DNA of 10,789 bases from a bacterium (GTDB lineage Bacteria > Oederibacteriota > Muellerivitia > Muellerivitales > Muellerivitaceae): positions 1 to 10,789 of the forward strand of contig JAICXI010000018.1 of NCBI GenBank assembly GCA_025980505.1, read 5' to 3'. The notes beneath the pieces were generated by a model. The model was not told where the DNA came from and made no database searches. It worked only from the letters and a program-made list of their open reading frames with translations. A program made the position numbers and the translations under genes. Below are positions 1 to 6,857 of this stretch, in pieces. Numbering within the stretch: position 1 is the first letter of the stretch; the number at the start of each line of letters is the position of its first letter.

Positions 1-2
1 AC

Positions 3-215
3 CTGCTGGGACTGGGCGTGGGGATGGCGCTGGCCCTCCTTTTGATCAAGGTCATCAACGTGCAGTCCTTCGGCTGGACCATCCAGTGGAGCACGCCTTG
101 GGGTTTCCTGGCCGGTTCCCTGGGGCTGGTCTTCCTGGCCACCCTGATGGCGGGGATCTACCCGGCCTGGGTGGCCGGCCGGCTCCCGGTCCTGCGCGAG
201 GTGACCGGGGAATGA
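3..215 (+). CDS. ABC transporter permease, FtsX/MacB-type, C-terminal end (partial)
   Basis: Only the last 70 codons are in the window; the reading frame is open at the left edge. Two hydrophobic segments are visible, one near LGLGVGMALALLLIKV and one near WGFLAGSLGLVFLATLMAG, followed by the IYPAWVAGR turn and a short charged tail. That is the usual end of an FtsX-domain permease: last two membrane helices, then the YPAxxAxRxxPxxxLR signature. The INVQSFGW stretch between the helices resembles permeases encoded beside AttH proteins. The stop codon overlaps the next start as ATGA (212-215), so the two genes are very likely cotranscribed and translationally coupled. Inferred role: inner-membrane subunit of an Att-type ABC exporter whose other genes lie left of the window. 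Substrate unknown. Confidence 0.85.
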   Translation: MLGLGVGMALALLLIKVINVQSFGWTIQWSTPWGFLAGSLGLVFLATLMAGIYPAWVAGRLPVLREVTGE

Positions 216-1456
216 GAAAAACCATGGAAACGTCCAACACGAAGTCACGAAGCCACGAAGAAAAAATTCAAAATCAATCGACCGTTGACAGCCGGCAGGC
301 GGCGGTTGAGGCGTTCAAGAAGCCGCAGCGGATTGCGAACCGTCGGCTATCGACCGTCGTCGGCCGTCCTTTGTGGCTTTGGGGCTTCGTGTTGGCTTTG
401 GCGTTGGCGCTTTGCCTTCCGGCTTTTGCCGGGGAGTACCGGAAAGCCGCGCCGGGCTACCATTGGAAATTCCCGAGGGACCACGGCTCCCACCCGGATT
501 ACCGGACCGAATGGTGGTATTACGTGGGCCACTTGGGGGACGGGGCCGGGAAAAGGTACGGGTTCCAGCTGGCTTTTTTCCGGGTGGGACTGGATCCCGA
601 CGTGGACAACCCCTCTTCCTTCACGGCGCGGGACCTTTATTTCGCCCATTTCGCGGTCAGCGACCTTTCCGCCGGTAAATTTTGGTACGCCCAAAAGTTC
701 AACCGTCCCGGCCCGGGCCTGGCCGGCGCCGCCACCGGGGGACTGGATGTCTTCAACGAGGACTGGCGGGCCCGGCACGAGGACAACGGCCACCACTTGA
801 AAGCCGAGGGGGACGGCTATGGGCTTGACCTGGAAGTGCAGTCCCCCTTCCCGGCGCTCCTTCAAGGGGCCCGGGGTTTCAGCCGCAAGGGGACTTCCAA
901 GGGGAACGCCTCCCTTTACTATTCCTTTCCCCTCATGACGGCCCGCGGAACGCTGCGGGTGGGGGATACCGTCCGTCCGGTCGAGGGGAAGGCCTGGATG
1001 GACCATGAGTTTTTCTCCGGCGCCATGGACCCGGAAGAAACGGGCTGGAACTGGTTCGGCCTGCAATTGGGGGACGCCACCGAACTGATGCTTTACCTGA
1101 TGCGCCAAAAGGACGGTTCCTTCAACCCGGCCTCCTGCGGCACTTTCGTCAACGCCATGGGAAAGGCCACGCCCCTCAAGCTGGCCGACGTGCAGGCTAG
1201 GGTCCTGGAGAAGTGGAAAAGTCCCGCCTCGGGCGCCGAGTATCCGGTCCGGTGGCGGATCCGCGTCCCCAAGCTGGGGTTGGACGTGGAAGTGGCGGCG
1301 GACCTGAAGGACCCGGAACTGGACACGGCCGCCAGCACCCAGGTGACCTATTGGGAAGGATCGGTCCGTGTTTCGGGCAGGCGGGGGACCCGGAAAATCG
1401 GCGGGGAAGGCTACATGGAATTGACGGGCTACGACGGGAAGTTCGGCGGGTTTTAA
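212..1456 (+). CDS. attH: AttH/CrtC-family exported lipocalin-like protein
   Basis: From ATG 212 the protein has 414 residues. Family signatures are clear: TEWWYYVGHL (99-108) followed by YGFQLAFFRVGLDP, a central WMDHEF (262-267), then WNWFGLQLGD, ELMLYLMR, a YPVRWRI segment, TYWEGSVRVSG and the closing GYMELTGY (400-407). These match the CrtC/AttH two-lobed lipocalin-like fold (hydroxyneurosporene synthase/carotenoid 1,2-hydratase family). Next to an FtsX permease the AttH reading is better than carotenoid hydratase, as no carotenoid genes are visible. A signal-peptide core LWLWGFVLALALALCLPAFA ends about residue 73, so export to the periplasm or outer membrane is likely. Oddity: residues 5-53 are polar and come from repeat-like DNA (see repeat at 235-265). 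Start options are ATG 212 (ATGA overlap, chosen), ATG 224, or TTG 371, which would begin at the hydrophobic core but lacks an evident ribosome site. Confidence 0.88.
   Translation: MRKTMETSNTKSRSHEEKIQNQSTVDSRQAAVEAFKKPQRIANRRLSTVVGRPLWLWGFVLALALALCLPAFAGEYRKAAPGYHWKFPRDHGSHPDYRTEWWYYVGHLGDGAGKRYGFQLAFFRVGLDPDVDNPSSFTARDLYFAHFAVSDLSAGKFWYAQKFNRPGPGLAGAATGGLDVFNEDWRARHEDNGHHLKAEGDGYGLDLEVQSPFPALLQGARGFSRKGTSKGNASLYYSFPLMTARGTLRVGDTVRPVEGKAWMDHEFFSGAMDPEETGWNWFGLQLGDATELMLYLMRQKDGSFNPASCGTFVNAMGKATPLKLADVQARVLEKWKSPASGAEYPVRWRIRVPKLGLDVEVAADLKDPELDTAASTQVTYWEGSVRVSGRRGTRKIGGEGYMELTGYDGKFGGF
235..265 (+). repeat. Degenerate CACGAAG-type short repeat inside the attH 5' end
   Basis: Three near-copies of a CACGAAG heptamer (CACGAAG, CACGAAG, CACGAAG, spaced by one or two bases) run into an A-tract. 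Such CACGAAG-rich stretches usually lie between genes in environmental bacterial genomes, which is recalled and not checked here. Here it falls inside the predicted coding frame of attH, upstream of the signal-peptide core. A 31-base relative (22 of 31 identical by eye) lies in opposite orientation after the gene at 1587-1617. Confidence 0.5.
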
Positions 1457-1586
1457 AAGCCATCGCGCTTCCCGGGATGCTCCGGCACCTCCAGCGCAAA
1501 GGCTCGGAGGAAGGCGAGGAAAAGAACCGGTGTGCGGGGAAAAGGAAAAACAACCTTTCGGACGTTTCGGCGCTTGGAACCCTTCG

Positions 1587-1617
1587 TTTTTCTTCACGCC
1601 CTTGCGTCTTCGCGCTG
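1587..1617 (-). repeat. Second, inverted copy of the CACGAAG-type repeat, downstream of attH
   Basis: Read on the minus strand this stretch has the same layout as 235-265: GCGAAG-like units followed by GAAGAAAAA. Alignment by eye gives 22 of 31 matches, most differences being A/G transitions. It lies in the 209-bp convergent gap (1457-1665) between attH and the carbonic anhydrase gene. Apart from this repeat I see no gene or intrinsic terminator in that gap. Confidence 0.4.
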
Positions 1618-1665
1618 GATGGGGTTGAGGTCTTGCCGCCGGGTTAATCAGGTTCCTTTCTTCTT

Positions 1666-2178
1666 TTAAGCCTTGTAGGGCGGCAGCTGTTCCCGCAAGT
1701 GCAGGTATTCCCTTACGCCGGAAAGGATGCCCTCCACGTCCTCGTCCGTGACCTGCCGCACCACCTTGCCCGGCACGCCCAGGACCAGCGAACGGGGCGG
1801 GATGACCTTCCCCTCGGTCACCACCGCGCCCGCACCGATGATGCATTCGTCCCCGATTTGCGCGCCGGTCAGGATCACGGACCGGATGCCGATGAGGCAT
1901 CGGTGGCCCACGGTGCAGGCGTGCACGCAGGCCTGGTGGCCCACCACGCAATCCTCTCCAATCACGGCCGGGTAGCCCCTATCGGTATGGAACACGGAGC
2001 CGTCCTGGATATTGGTGCGGTTCCCCACGCGGATGGCGTCCATGTCGCCCCTCAGGACCACGCCGGGCCAGAGGCTCACGTCGTCGCCCAGGGTGACCCG
2101 GCCGATGACCACGGCCCTTTCGTGGATGCGGACGTTCTTCCCGATGAGGGGCTGGTGGTTTTGGTAAGGCTGGAGCAT
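1666..2178 (-). CDS. Gamma-class carbonic anhydrase family protein (YrdA/PaaY-like)
   Basis: The 170-residue product is a left-handed beta-helix of hexapeptide repeats (IGRVTLGDDVSLWPGVVLRGD, then repeating VIG/TVG/QIG turns). The metal ligands of the gamma-carbonic anhydrase family are all visible: His64 in VFHTD, and His81 and His86 in the VGHQACVH segment. NIQDGSVFHTD, IPPRSLVLGVPGKVVR and full length (family usual about 170-185) support an intact trimeric zinc/iron enzyme of the cytoplasm. The acidic loop of the archaeal Cam enzyme is absent, as in most YrdA-type members, whose CO2 hydration activity is variable; acyl-transferase-like roles are also described in the superfamily. A GAGGGA stretch lies eight bases before the ATG. 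The gene is 70 bp downstream of the peroxiredoxin gene on the same strand, so an operon is plausible. Confidence 0.9.
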   Translation of the reverse strand: MLQPYQNHQPLIGKNVRIHERAVVIGRVTLGDDVSLWPGVVLRGDMDAIRVGNRTNIQDGSVFHTDRGYPAVIGEDCVVGHQACVHACTVGHRCLIGIRSVILTGAQIGDECIIGAGAVVTEGKVIPPRSLVLGVPGKVVRQVTDEDVEGILSGVREYLHLREQLPPYKA

Positions 2179-2209
2179 AAAGGCCGTCCCTCGTCTTTCG
2201 CGGTCGGTT

Positions 2210-2225
2210 CCGGGTTGAAACCCGG
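2210..2225. repeat. Perfect 7+7 inverted repeat between peroxiredoxin and carbonic anhydrase genes
   Basis: CCGGGTT, two bases, AACCCGG. It sits in the 70-bp gap between the two minus-strand genes. There is no T-run after it on the minus strand, so it is not a standard intrinsic terminator; it could attenuate or process the shared transcript, or be a protein site. Confidence 0.4.
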
Positions 2226-2248
2226 GATTCCAACGCCCGATTCAAAAG

Positions 2249-2701
2249 TTACAAGTTTTCCAGAACATCAAGGACATGGTTTTTAACGCTTACCGGCGAC
2301 CATATTTTCCTGATTTTCCCGTCCTTGCCGATAAGGAGCGTGGTGCGCACGATGCCCATGAATTCGCGGCCCATGAATTTTTTCTTCTTCCAAACCCCGT
2401 AGTCCCTCAGCATCTTCTTGCCTTCATCGGAGAGCAGCGGGAAGGGCAGCTTGTACTTTCCCTTGAAGGCCTGGTGCCTCTTGACCGGGTCGGCGCTGAC
2501 GCCCAAGACCACCGCGCCTTTCTTTTGCGCCGCGCCCCAATGGTCCCGGAAATCGCAGGCTTCCTGGGTGCAACCCGGGGTCATGTCCTTGGGATAAAAA
2601 TACAAGACCACGGTCTTTCCCTTGAAGTCCTTCAACGACACCTTTTGTCCCAGGTCATCGTCCAATGAAAAGTCGGGGGCTTTCTGGCCTTCTTTGAGCA
2701 T
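2249..2701 (-). CDS. bcp: Thioredoxin-dependent peroxiredoxin, PrxQ/Bcp type
   Basis: A complete 150-residue thiol peroxidase that reduces hydrogen peroxide and organic peroxides in the cytoplasm using thioredoxin. The peroxidatic cysteine Cys44 lies in PKDMTPGCTQEACDFRD, and Cys49 five residues later is the resolving cysteine, the CxxxxC spacing of atypical 2-Cys PrxQ enzymes. KAPDFSLDDD at the N-terminus, LPFPLLSDE in the middle and GREFMGIVRTTLLI near the end are further family marks. No signal peptide. Start ATG is preceded by GAGGTG at close spacing. It is the first gene of a minus-strand pair with the carbonic anhydrase gene and faces an AT-rich divergent control region. Confidence 0.95.
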   Translation of the reverse strand: MLKEGQKAPDFSLDDDLGQKVSLKDFKGKTVVLYFYPKDMTPGCTQEACDFRDHWGAAQKKGAVVLGVSADPVKRHQAFKGKYKLPFPLLSDEGKKMLRDYGVWKKKKFMGREFMGIVRTTLLIGKDGKIRKIWSPVSVKNHVLDVLENL

Positions 2702-2819
2702 AGGTCACCTCGAGAGGATTTGATGCGAGGCAGGCATCATGAAAGACGGGTAGGTTCAAAGCAAGCCGGAAGTCCGAAGTTAAGGGAAGGACAACTTCCG
2801 TATCGTTTTAAGTAAATAC

Positions 2820-2847
2820 AGTGTAAAAAGTGACAGATTAAAGACAA
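2820..2847 (-). promoter_or_regulatory. Candidate sigma-70-type promoter for the peroxiredoxin gene
   Basis: Reading the minus strand, TTGTCT (2847-2842) and TACACT (2825-2820) are 16 bases apart, each matching four of six consensus bases. This would leave a leader of roughly 110 nt before the bcp start. The match is modest and the region is AT-rich, so chance is possible. Confidence 0.3.
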
Positions 2848-2880
2848 GAGTGACCTTTAACTAGATTGTTTTATAGTTCG

Positions 2881-2894
2881 TTTAACCTGTTAAA
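2881..2894. promoter_or_regulatory. Operator-like palindrome TTTAAC-CT-GTTAAA
   Basis: A perfect 6-2-6 inverted repeat in the middle of the divergent control region, upstream of both genes. Its size and symmetry suit a dimeric DNA-binding protein, but in AT-rich DNA such palindromes also arise by chance. No regulator can be assigned. Confidence 0.3.
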
Positions 2895-3057
2895 ATTCTA
2901 AAAATCGTTTGTTTTGGCCTATTTTTACTTGTCTTGGTCATTTTTTATGTAACCAATTAGGTACAAGAGGTATATTTCTAGCTGTACAACTTTTGACCTA
3001 CAAATCCGCACTGTTTCATTCACCCAATGTAAGGTTCAAAAGTTCAGGGGAGACGCC

Positions 3058-3786
3058 ATGAATTTCTATTTCTCGCTGTACCAACTCATCGAGACGGTGG
3101 AGCGCCTGGAACGCGACGTCGAGCATCTGGCCGGCCGCGCCCTTCGCATCAGCCCCCGCGACGCCCGGGCCAACCGGGAACTCCTGGAGCAGTGCGACCT
3201 GAAGATGCGCGAAGTGAAGAACCTCCTCAATAATAAAACCCATATCAGCAAGATCACGCTCCGCAAAGCGGCCATCCTTTTCCAAGTGCTGGAAGTCTCC
3301 TACCGCCGGCTGGTCCATTTGGCCGGAGCCACTTCCAAAATCGGCCCGGAGGACGAAAGCTCCACCAAGGCCGTGTGGCAGCTTCTTTCCCTGGCCCAAC
3401 GGCATTACCAGACCCTGGTGAAGACGCTTTATGAATTGACCGGCATCCCGGTGACCCTCGCCTTGAACGGCCTTGAGGAAGGCGCCAACTCCGGCTTGCC
3501 GGCCATCCTGCAAAAGGAAGCGGCCTACCAGCAGGAAACCTTGAAGCTCCTGGAAAAGGCCATCGAGGTTTTCGGCGAGGAACAGGAATTGGCCGATACC
3601 CTGGCCCAGGTCCGGAAGGAATTGTTGGAGGCCAAGAAACGCATGAAGCACCTGACTTCCCCCTCTCCGGTCGAAAAGGCGGATTTCACGGCGCGCCTGC
3701 GTCCGGCAGCCGAGCCGGAAGCCGCCCCGGAGAAACTGGCTCCGAAAGTGGAAGCCCATCCCGGGCTGCCGATCTCCAAAAATTAA
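3058..3786 (+). CDS. Hypothetical helical protein, 242 residues
   Basis: I do not recognise this family. The product has no signal peptide or membrane segment, one cysteine (Cys46), and a composition dominated by Leu, Glu, Lys, Arg and Ala. Long amphipathic helices are apparent at about 3-28, 38-60, 66-90, 102-127, 145-172 and 176-199, suggesting a helical bundle or coiled-coil adaptor. After residue 200 a Pro/Ala/Glu-rich tail looks disordered. The ATG is well supported by GGGGAG five bases upstream. It begins a plus-strand pair with the regulator gene 57 bp downstream, so a partnership with that regulator is possible. The complementary frame is also open here but lacks a ribosome site and family features, so it is treated as a shadow. 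Confidence 0.8.
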   Translation: MNFYFSLYQLIETVERLERDVEHLAGRALRISPRDARANRELLEQCDLKMREVKNLLNNKTHISKITLRKAAILFQVLEVSYRRLVHLAGATSKIGPEDESSTKAVWQLLSLAQRHYQTLVKTLYELTGIPVTLALNGLEEGANSGLPAILQKEAAYQQETLKLLEKAIEVFGEEQELADTLAQVRKELLEAKKRMKHLTSPSPVEKADFTARLRPAAEPEAAPEKLAPKVEAHPGLPISKN

Positions 3787-3843
3787 ACCCTCGGGTCAAA
3801 GCTTCATGGGTCCTTCCTTTCCTCAACGGCGCGGGTTGATTTC

Positions 3844-5127
3844 GTGAGCCCACGCCGGTTCCGTCCCCCCGCCCTTTACATGAAGGCGCCTTTCCTCCAG
3901 GGCGTGCTGGACGGCATGCCCGAGTCCGTCAAGATCATCGACCGCCAATACCGCCTGGTTTACGCCAACCAGACCTCGCGCAAGCACTTGGGCTTGGACT
4001 TGAACGAGTTGCGCGGCCGTTCCTGCCACGAGGTTTTTTACGGGTTCAAGGAAAAATGTTTTTTCTGCAACATGCACAAGGTGTTCGACCAGGGGCATCC
4101 GGTCGTCACTTACTGCACCATGGCCGTCAACGGCGTCAACCACGATTTTGAGGTGTCCCTTTTCCCGCTGGACGGGTCCGGCGGGCGCGCCGAATACGCC
4201 GTGGAAGTGGTGAGGGACATCACGTCCCTCTCCAAGGGCGGGGCCCTTCCGCAGGACGCGGGCAAGATTTCCAGCCGCGACCGGGCCTTCGGCCTGGTTT
4301 TCGAGCAAATGGCCCAGTGGGCGGAGGACGATTCGCCGGTCCTGCTGCAGGGGGAAAAGGGAACGGGGAAAAAATCATTCGCGCGGGCCCTGCACCAGCG
4401 CAGCCGCCGCGCCGCGGGCCCCTTCCGCGTTTTCCATTGCGTGGACAACCCCAAGGGCGAGTGTTGCGACGGCCTTTTCGGGGAAGACGGCGCCTGGGAA
4501 AAAACCAGGGACGGGACCCTTTACCTGGACGAAGTGTGCAACTTGGGCGAGGCCAGCCAAAAGACCCTGGCGGACAAGCTTTCCAAGGCCCAGGCCCGGG
4601 ACCCCCGCGTGGTGGCGGCCACGGCCAACGACATCCTTTCCCTCGTGCAGCAGGAAAAGATCCGGCTGGACCTCTACAACCGGTTCGCCTCCCGCGTGCT
4701 GCGCCTGCCGGCCCTCCGGGACCGGAAACAGGACCTGCCTTTCCTGGCCCAGCATTTCATCGAGACTTACAAGGTCCTGACCGGCTCGCCGGCCGAAAAG
4801 CTGGCGCCCGAGGCCTTGTGCCAGCTGATGACCTATACCTGGCCGGGCAACATCCGCGAGTTGGAAACCCAGATCGAACGGGCCTGCCTGATGGCCAGCG
4901 GCCCCCAAGTGGAGAGGCTGGACCTTCCCATCTGCGCCCCCGCGGCGCAAAAGCTGGACGACCTGCTGGATACCACCGAAAAAGCCTACCTGGTCGACCT
5001 CCTTACCAAAACCCGCGGCCATCTGCAGGAGGGAGCCCGGCTTTCGGGGTTGAGCCTGAAAACCCTGCAGCGCAAGATCAAGCGGCACAGGCTCAAGGCT
5101 GAGGATTTCCGGAACCTCCCTGAATAA
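3844..5127 (+). CDS. PAS - AAA+ - Fis-type transcriptional regulator lacking the GAFTGA loop
   Basis: A 427-residue cytoplasmic regulator. Residues about 15-127 form a PAS domain (DGMPESVKIIDRQYRLVYAN) with a Cys61...Cys72-x2-Cys75 cluster. The AAA+ domain follows: Walker A GEKGTGKK (170-177), Walker B TLYLDE (225-230), sensor I VVAAT (257-260 area), an arginine-finger segment LDLYNR ending at Arg280, and sensor II WPGNIREL (333-340). The C-terminal Fis-type helix-turn-helix covers about 383-416 (ARLSGLSLKTLQRKIKRH). This is the bacterial enhancer-binding-protein layout, yet the segment between Walker A and B reads LFGEDGAWEKTRDGTLYL with no GAFTGA, and the loop before sensor I is also shortened. 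It therefore probably does not activate sigma-54; TyrR-like action with sigma-70, or repression, is more likely. Start: GTG 3844 is the longest option; ATG 3880 (residue 13) also precedes the PAS domain, and neither has a clear ribosome site. Confidence 0.85.
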   Translation: MSPRRFRPPALYMKAPFLQGVLDGMPESVKIIDRQYRLVYANQTSRKHLGLDLNELRGRSCHEVFYGFKEKCFFCNMHKVFDQGHPVVTYCTMAVNGVNHDFEVSLFPLDGSGGRAEYAVEVVRDITSLSKGGALPQDAGKISSRDRAFGLVFEQMAQWAEDDSPVLLQGEKGTGKKSFARALHQRSRRAAGPFRVFHCVDNPKGECCDGLFGEDGAWEKTRDGTLYLDEVCNLGEASQKTLADKLSKAQARDPRVVAATANDILSLVQQEKIRLDLYNRFASRVLRLPALRDRKQDLPFLAQHFIETYKVLTGSPAEKLAPEALCQLMTYTWPGNIRELETQIERACLMASGPQVERLDLPICAPAAQKLDDLLDTTEKAYLVDLLTKTRGHLQEGARLSGLSLKTLQRKIKRHRLKAEDFRNLPE

Positions 5128-5128
5128 C

Positions 5129-5247
5129 CAGCTGCCGGATGCCGGTTCCCAGCTGTCGGACGTCCACCAAAGAAATCATTCTTGATTCATCGCCCGAAAG
5201 GGACCATCGCCCCCCGCCGACAAATGGGAACCGGCGTCCGGCAACTG
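5129..5247. repeat. Long imperfect inverted repeat with a nested stem
   Basis: The left arm 5129-5151 pairs with the right arm 5225-5247 with one mismatch and one G-U type pair over 23 positions. After a 2x2 internal loop, TGTCGG (5154-5159) pairs with CCGACA (5217-5222), leaving a 57-nt central loop. The left arm starts two bases after the regulator's TAA. No T-run follows, so it is not a canonical terminator. The motif CAGYTGYCGGAYGYC occurs three times: 5129-5143 and 5150-5164 as direct copies, and 5233-5247 inverted, differing only at C/T positions. It may be a structured 3' end, a repeat element, or a cluster of binding sites. Confidence 0.6.
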
Positions 5248-5251
5248 CTTC

Positions 5252-5280
5252 TTGACGCTGGGAAAGCCCCGTTTTAAACT
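5252..5280 (+). promoter_or_regulatory. Probable sigma-70-type promoter of icd
   Basis: TTGACG (5252-5257, five of six consensus bases) is separated by exactly 17 bases from TAAACT (5275-5280, four of six). Transcription would start near 5287, giving a leader of about 130 nt before the icd start. It is the best promoter match seen in the window and lies just right of the inverted repeat. Confidence 0.55.
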
Positions 5281-5321
5281 GCCTTTCCGCTGGTTCCGTC
5301 GGGCCTGGATAAGTTTGAAAT

Positions 5322-5337
5322 TATGACGCAAGTCATA
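5322..5337. promoter_or_regulatory. Operator-like palindrome TATGAC-GCAA-GTCATA
   Basis: A perfect 6-4-6 inverted repeat located between the likely icd promoter and the icd start, in the expected leader. The symmetry and half-site spacing suit a dimeric repressor, roadblock-style. It does not match the FNR or CRP consensus. No regulator can be assigned from the sequence. Confidence 0.4.
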
Positions 5338-5401
5338 TCGGCCGTTCGTTGAAACGTTTCTCATCTACCGGAAGCCATGCCAAAACTTCAAAATCCATTA
5401 T

Positions 5402-5410
5402 GAGGGGGAG
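5402..5410 (+). promoter_or_regulatory. Strong ribosome-binding site deciding the icd GTG start
   Basis: The purine run GAGGGGGAG ends four bases before GTG 5415. The longer possible starts, TTG 5349 and ATG 5400, lack such a site, and the family N-terminus begins close to the GTG. Confidence 0.75.
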
Positions 5411-5414
5411 CCTC

Positions 5415-6674
<1,260 letters not shown>

Positions 6675-6703
6675 CTCCTCAAAAACGGGCGTTTGAATCC
6701 TGG

Positions 6704-6737
6704 AAAAGGGAAGGCCTTGAAAGGCCTTCCCTTTTTT
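6704..6737 (+). terminator. Intrinsic terminator of icd
   Basis: GGGAAGGCCTT (6708-6718), two bases, AAGGCCTTCCC (6721-6731) form an 11-bp perfect stem followed by a T6 run. Four A residues before the stem (6704-6707) can pair with the T-run, so it might work in both directions. It begins about 30 bp after the icd stop and isolates icd from the downstream envelope genes. Confidence 0.93.
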
Positions 6738-6857
6738 GTTTCCCCATAGTATGAAATACCTGCCAAATTCATGAAACGATTCGCCCTTTGTTGAGAAGTT
6801 TCTTCAGGAATAAATCCCTTCCCGGAATCACTAGTTTAGGTAAGAACCGCCGCAGTC

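Larger units (their letters stand above)
2702..3057. promoter_or_regulatory. AT-rich divergent intergenic region
   Basis: A 356-bp gap between the minus-strand peroxiredoxin gene and the plus-strand gene at 3058. From about 2770 to 3010 it is strikingly AT-rich against GC-rich neighbours, with runs of T and A and no credible coding frame. It must hold the promoters of both flanking units. The plus-strand gene has a ribosome site GGGGAG at 3047-3052. A weak plus-strand promoter candidate is TTTACT (2924-2929) with TATGTA (2946-2951). Confidence 0.6.

Noticed and set aside
66..110. Carotenoid biosynthesis operon, from the CrtC-like product beside it
   Set aside because: The neighbour is an FtsX-type permease and no other carotenoid gene is present, so the AttH reading is preferred.
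347..1951. Long minus-strand open frame (534 codons) opposite attH and into the carbonic anhydrase region
   Set aside because: Its product is Pro/Gly/Arg-rich with no family motif, and it overlaps two genes with clear family signatures. It is an antisense shadow of GC-rich codons.
2929..2951. TTGTCT / TTGGTC with TATGTA as a plus-strand promoter
   Set aside because: Spacing between these pairs (11 and 6 bases) is too short for sigma-70; only TTTACT-N16-TATGTA remains as a weak option.
3016..3759. Minus-strand open frame opposite the 242-residue hypothetical gene
   Set aside because: The plus frame has a proper ribosome site and balanced helical composition; the minus product is Gly/Phe/Gln-rich, typical of antisense reading, and has no clear ribosome site.
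3806..3847. 13-codon open frame whose TGA overlaps the GTG of the regulator gene (possible leader peptide)
   Set aside because: No ribosome site before its ATG and no attenuator structure after it; such short frames are expected by chance.
4375..5088. Minus-strand open frame opposite the AAA+ regulator
   Set aside because: Antisense to Walker, sensor and helix-turn-helix motifs of a confirmed gene; no motif of its own.
5128..5414. Mobile element (MITE-like) suggested by the long inverted repeat
   Set aside because: No target-site duplication is visible at the ends, and I cannot see other copies in this window; kept only as a repeat.
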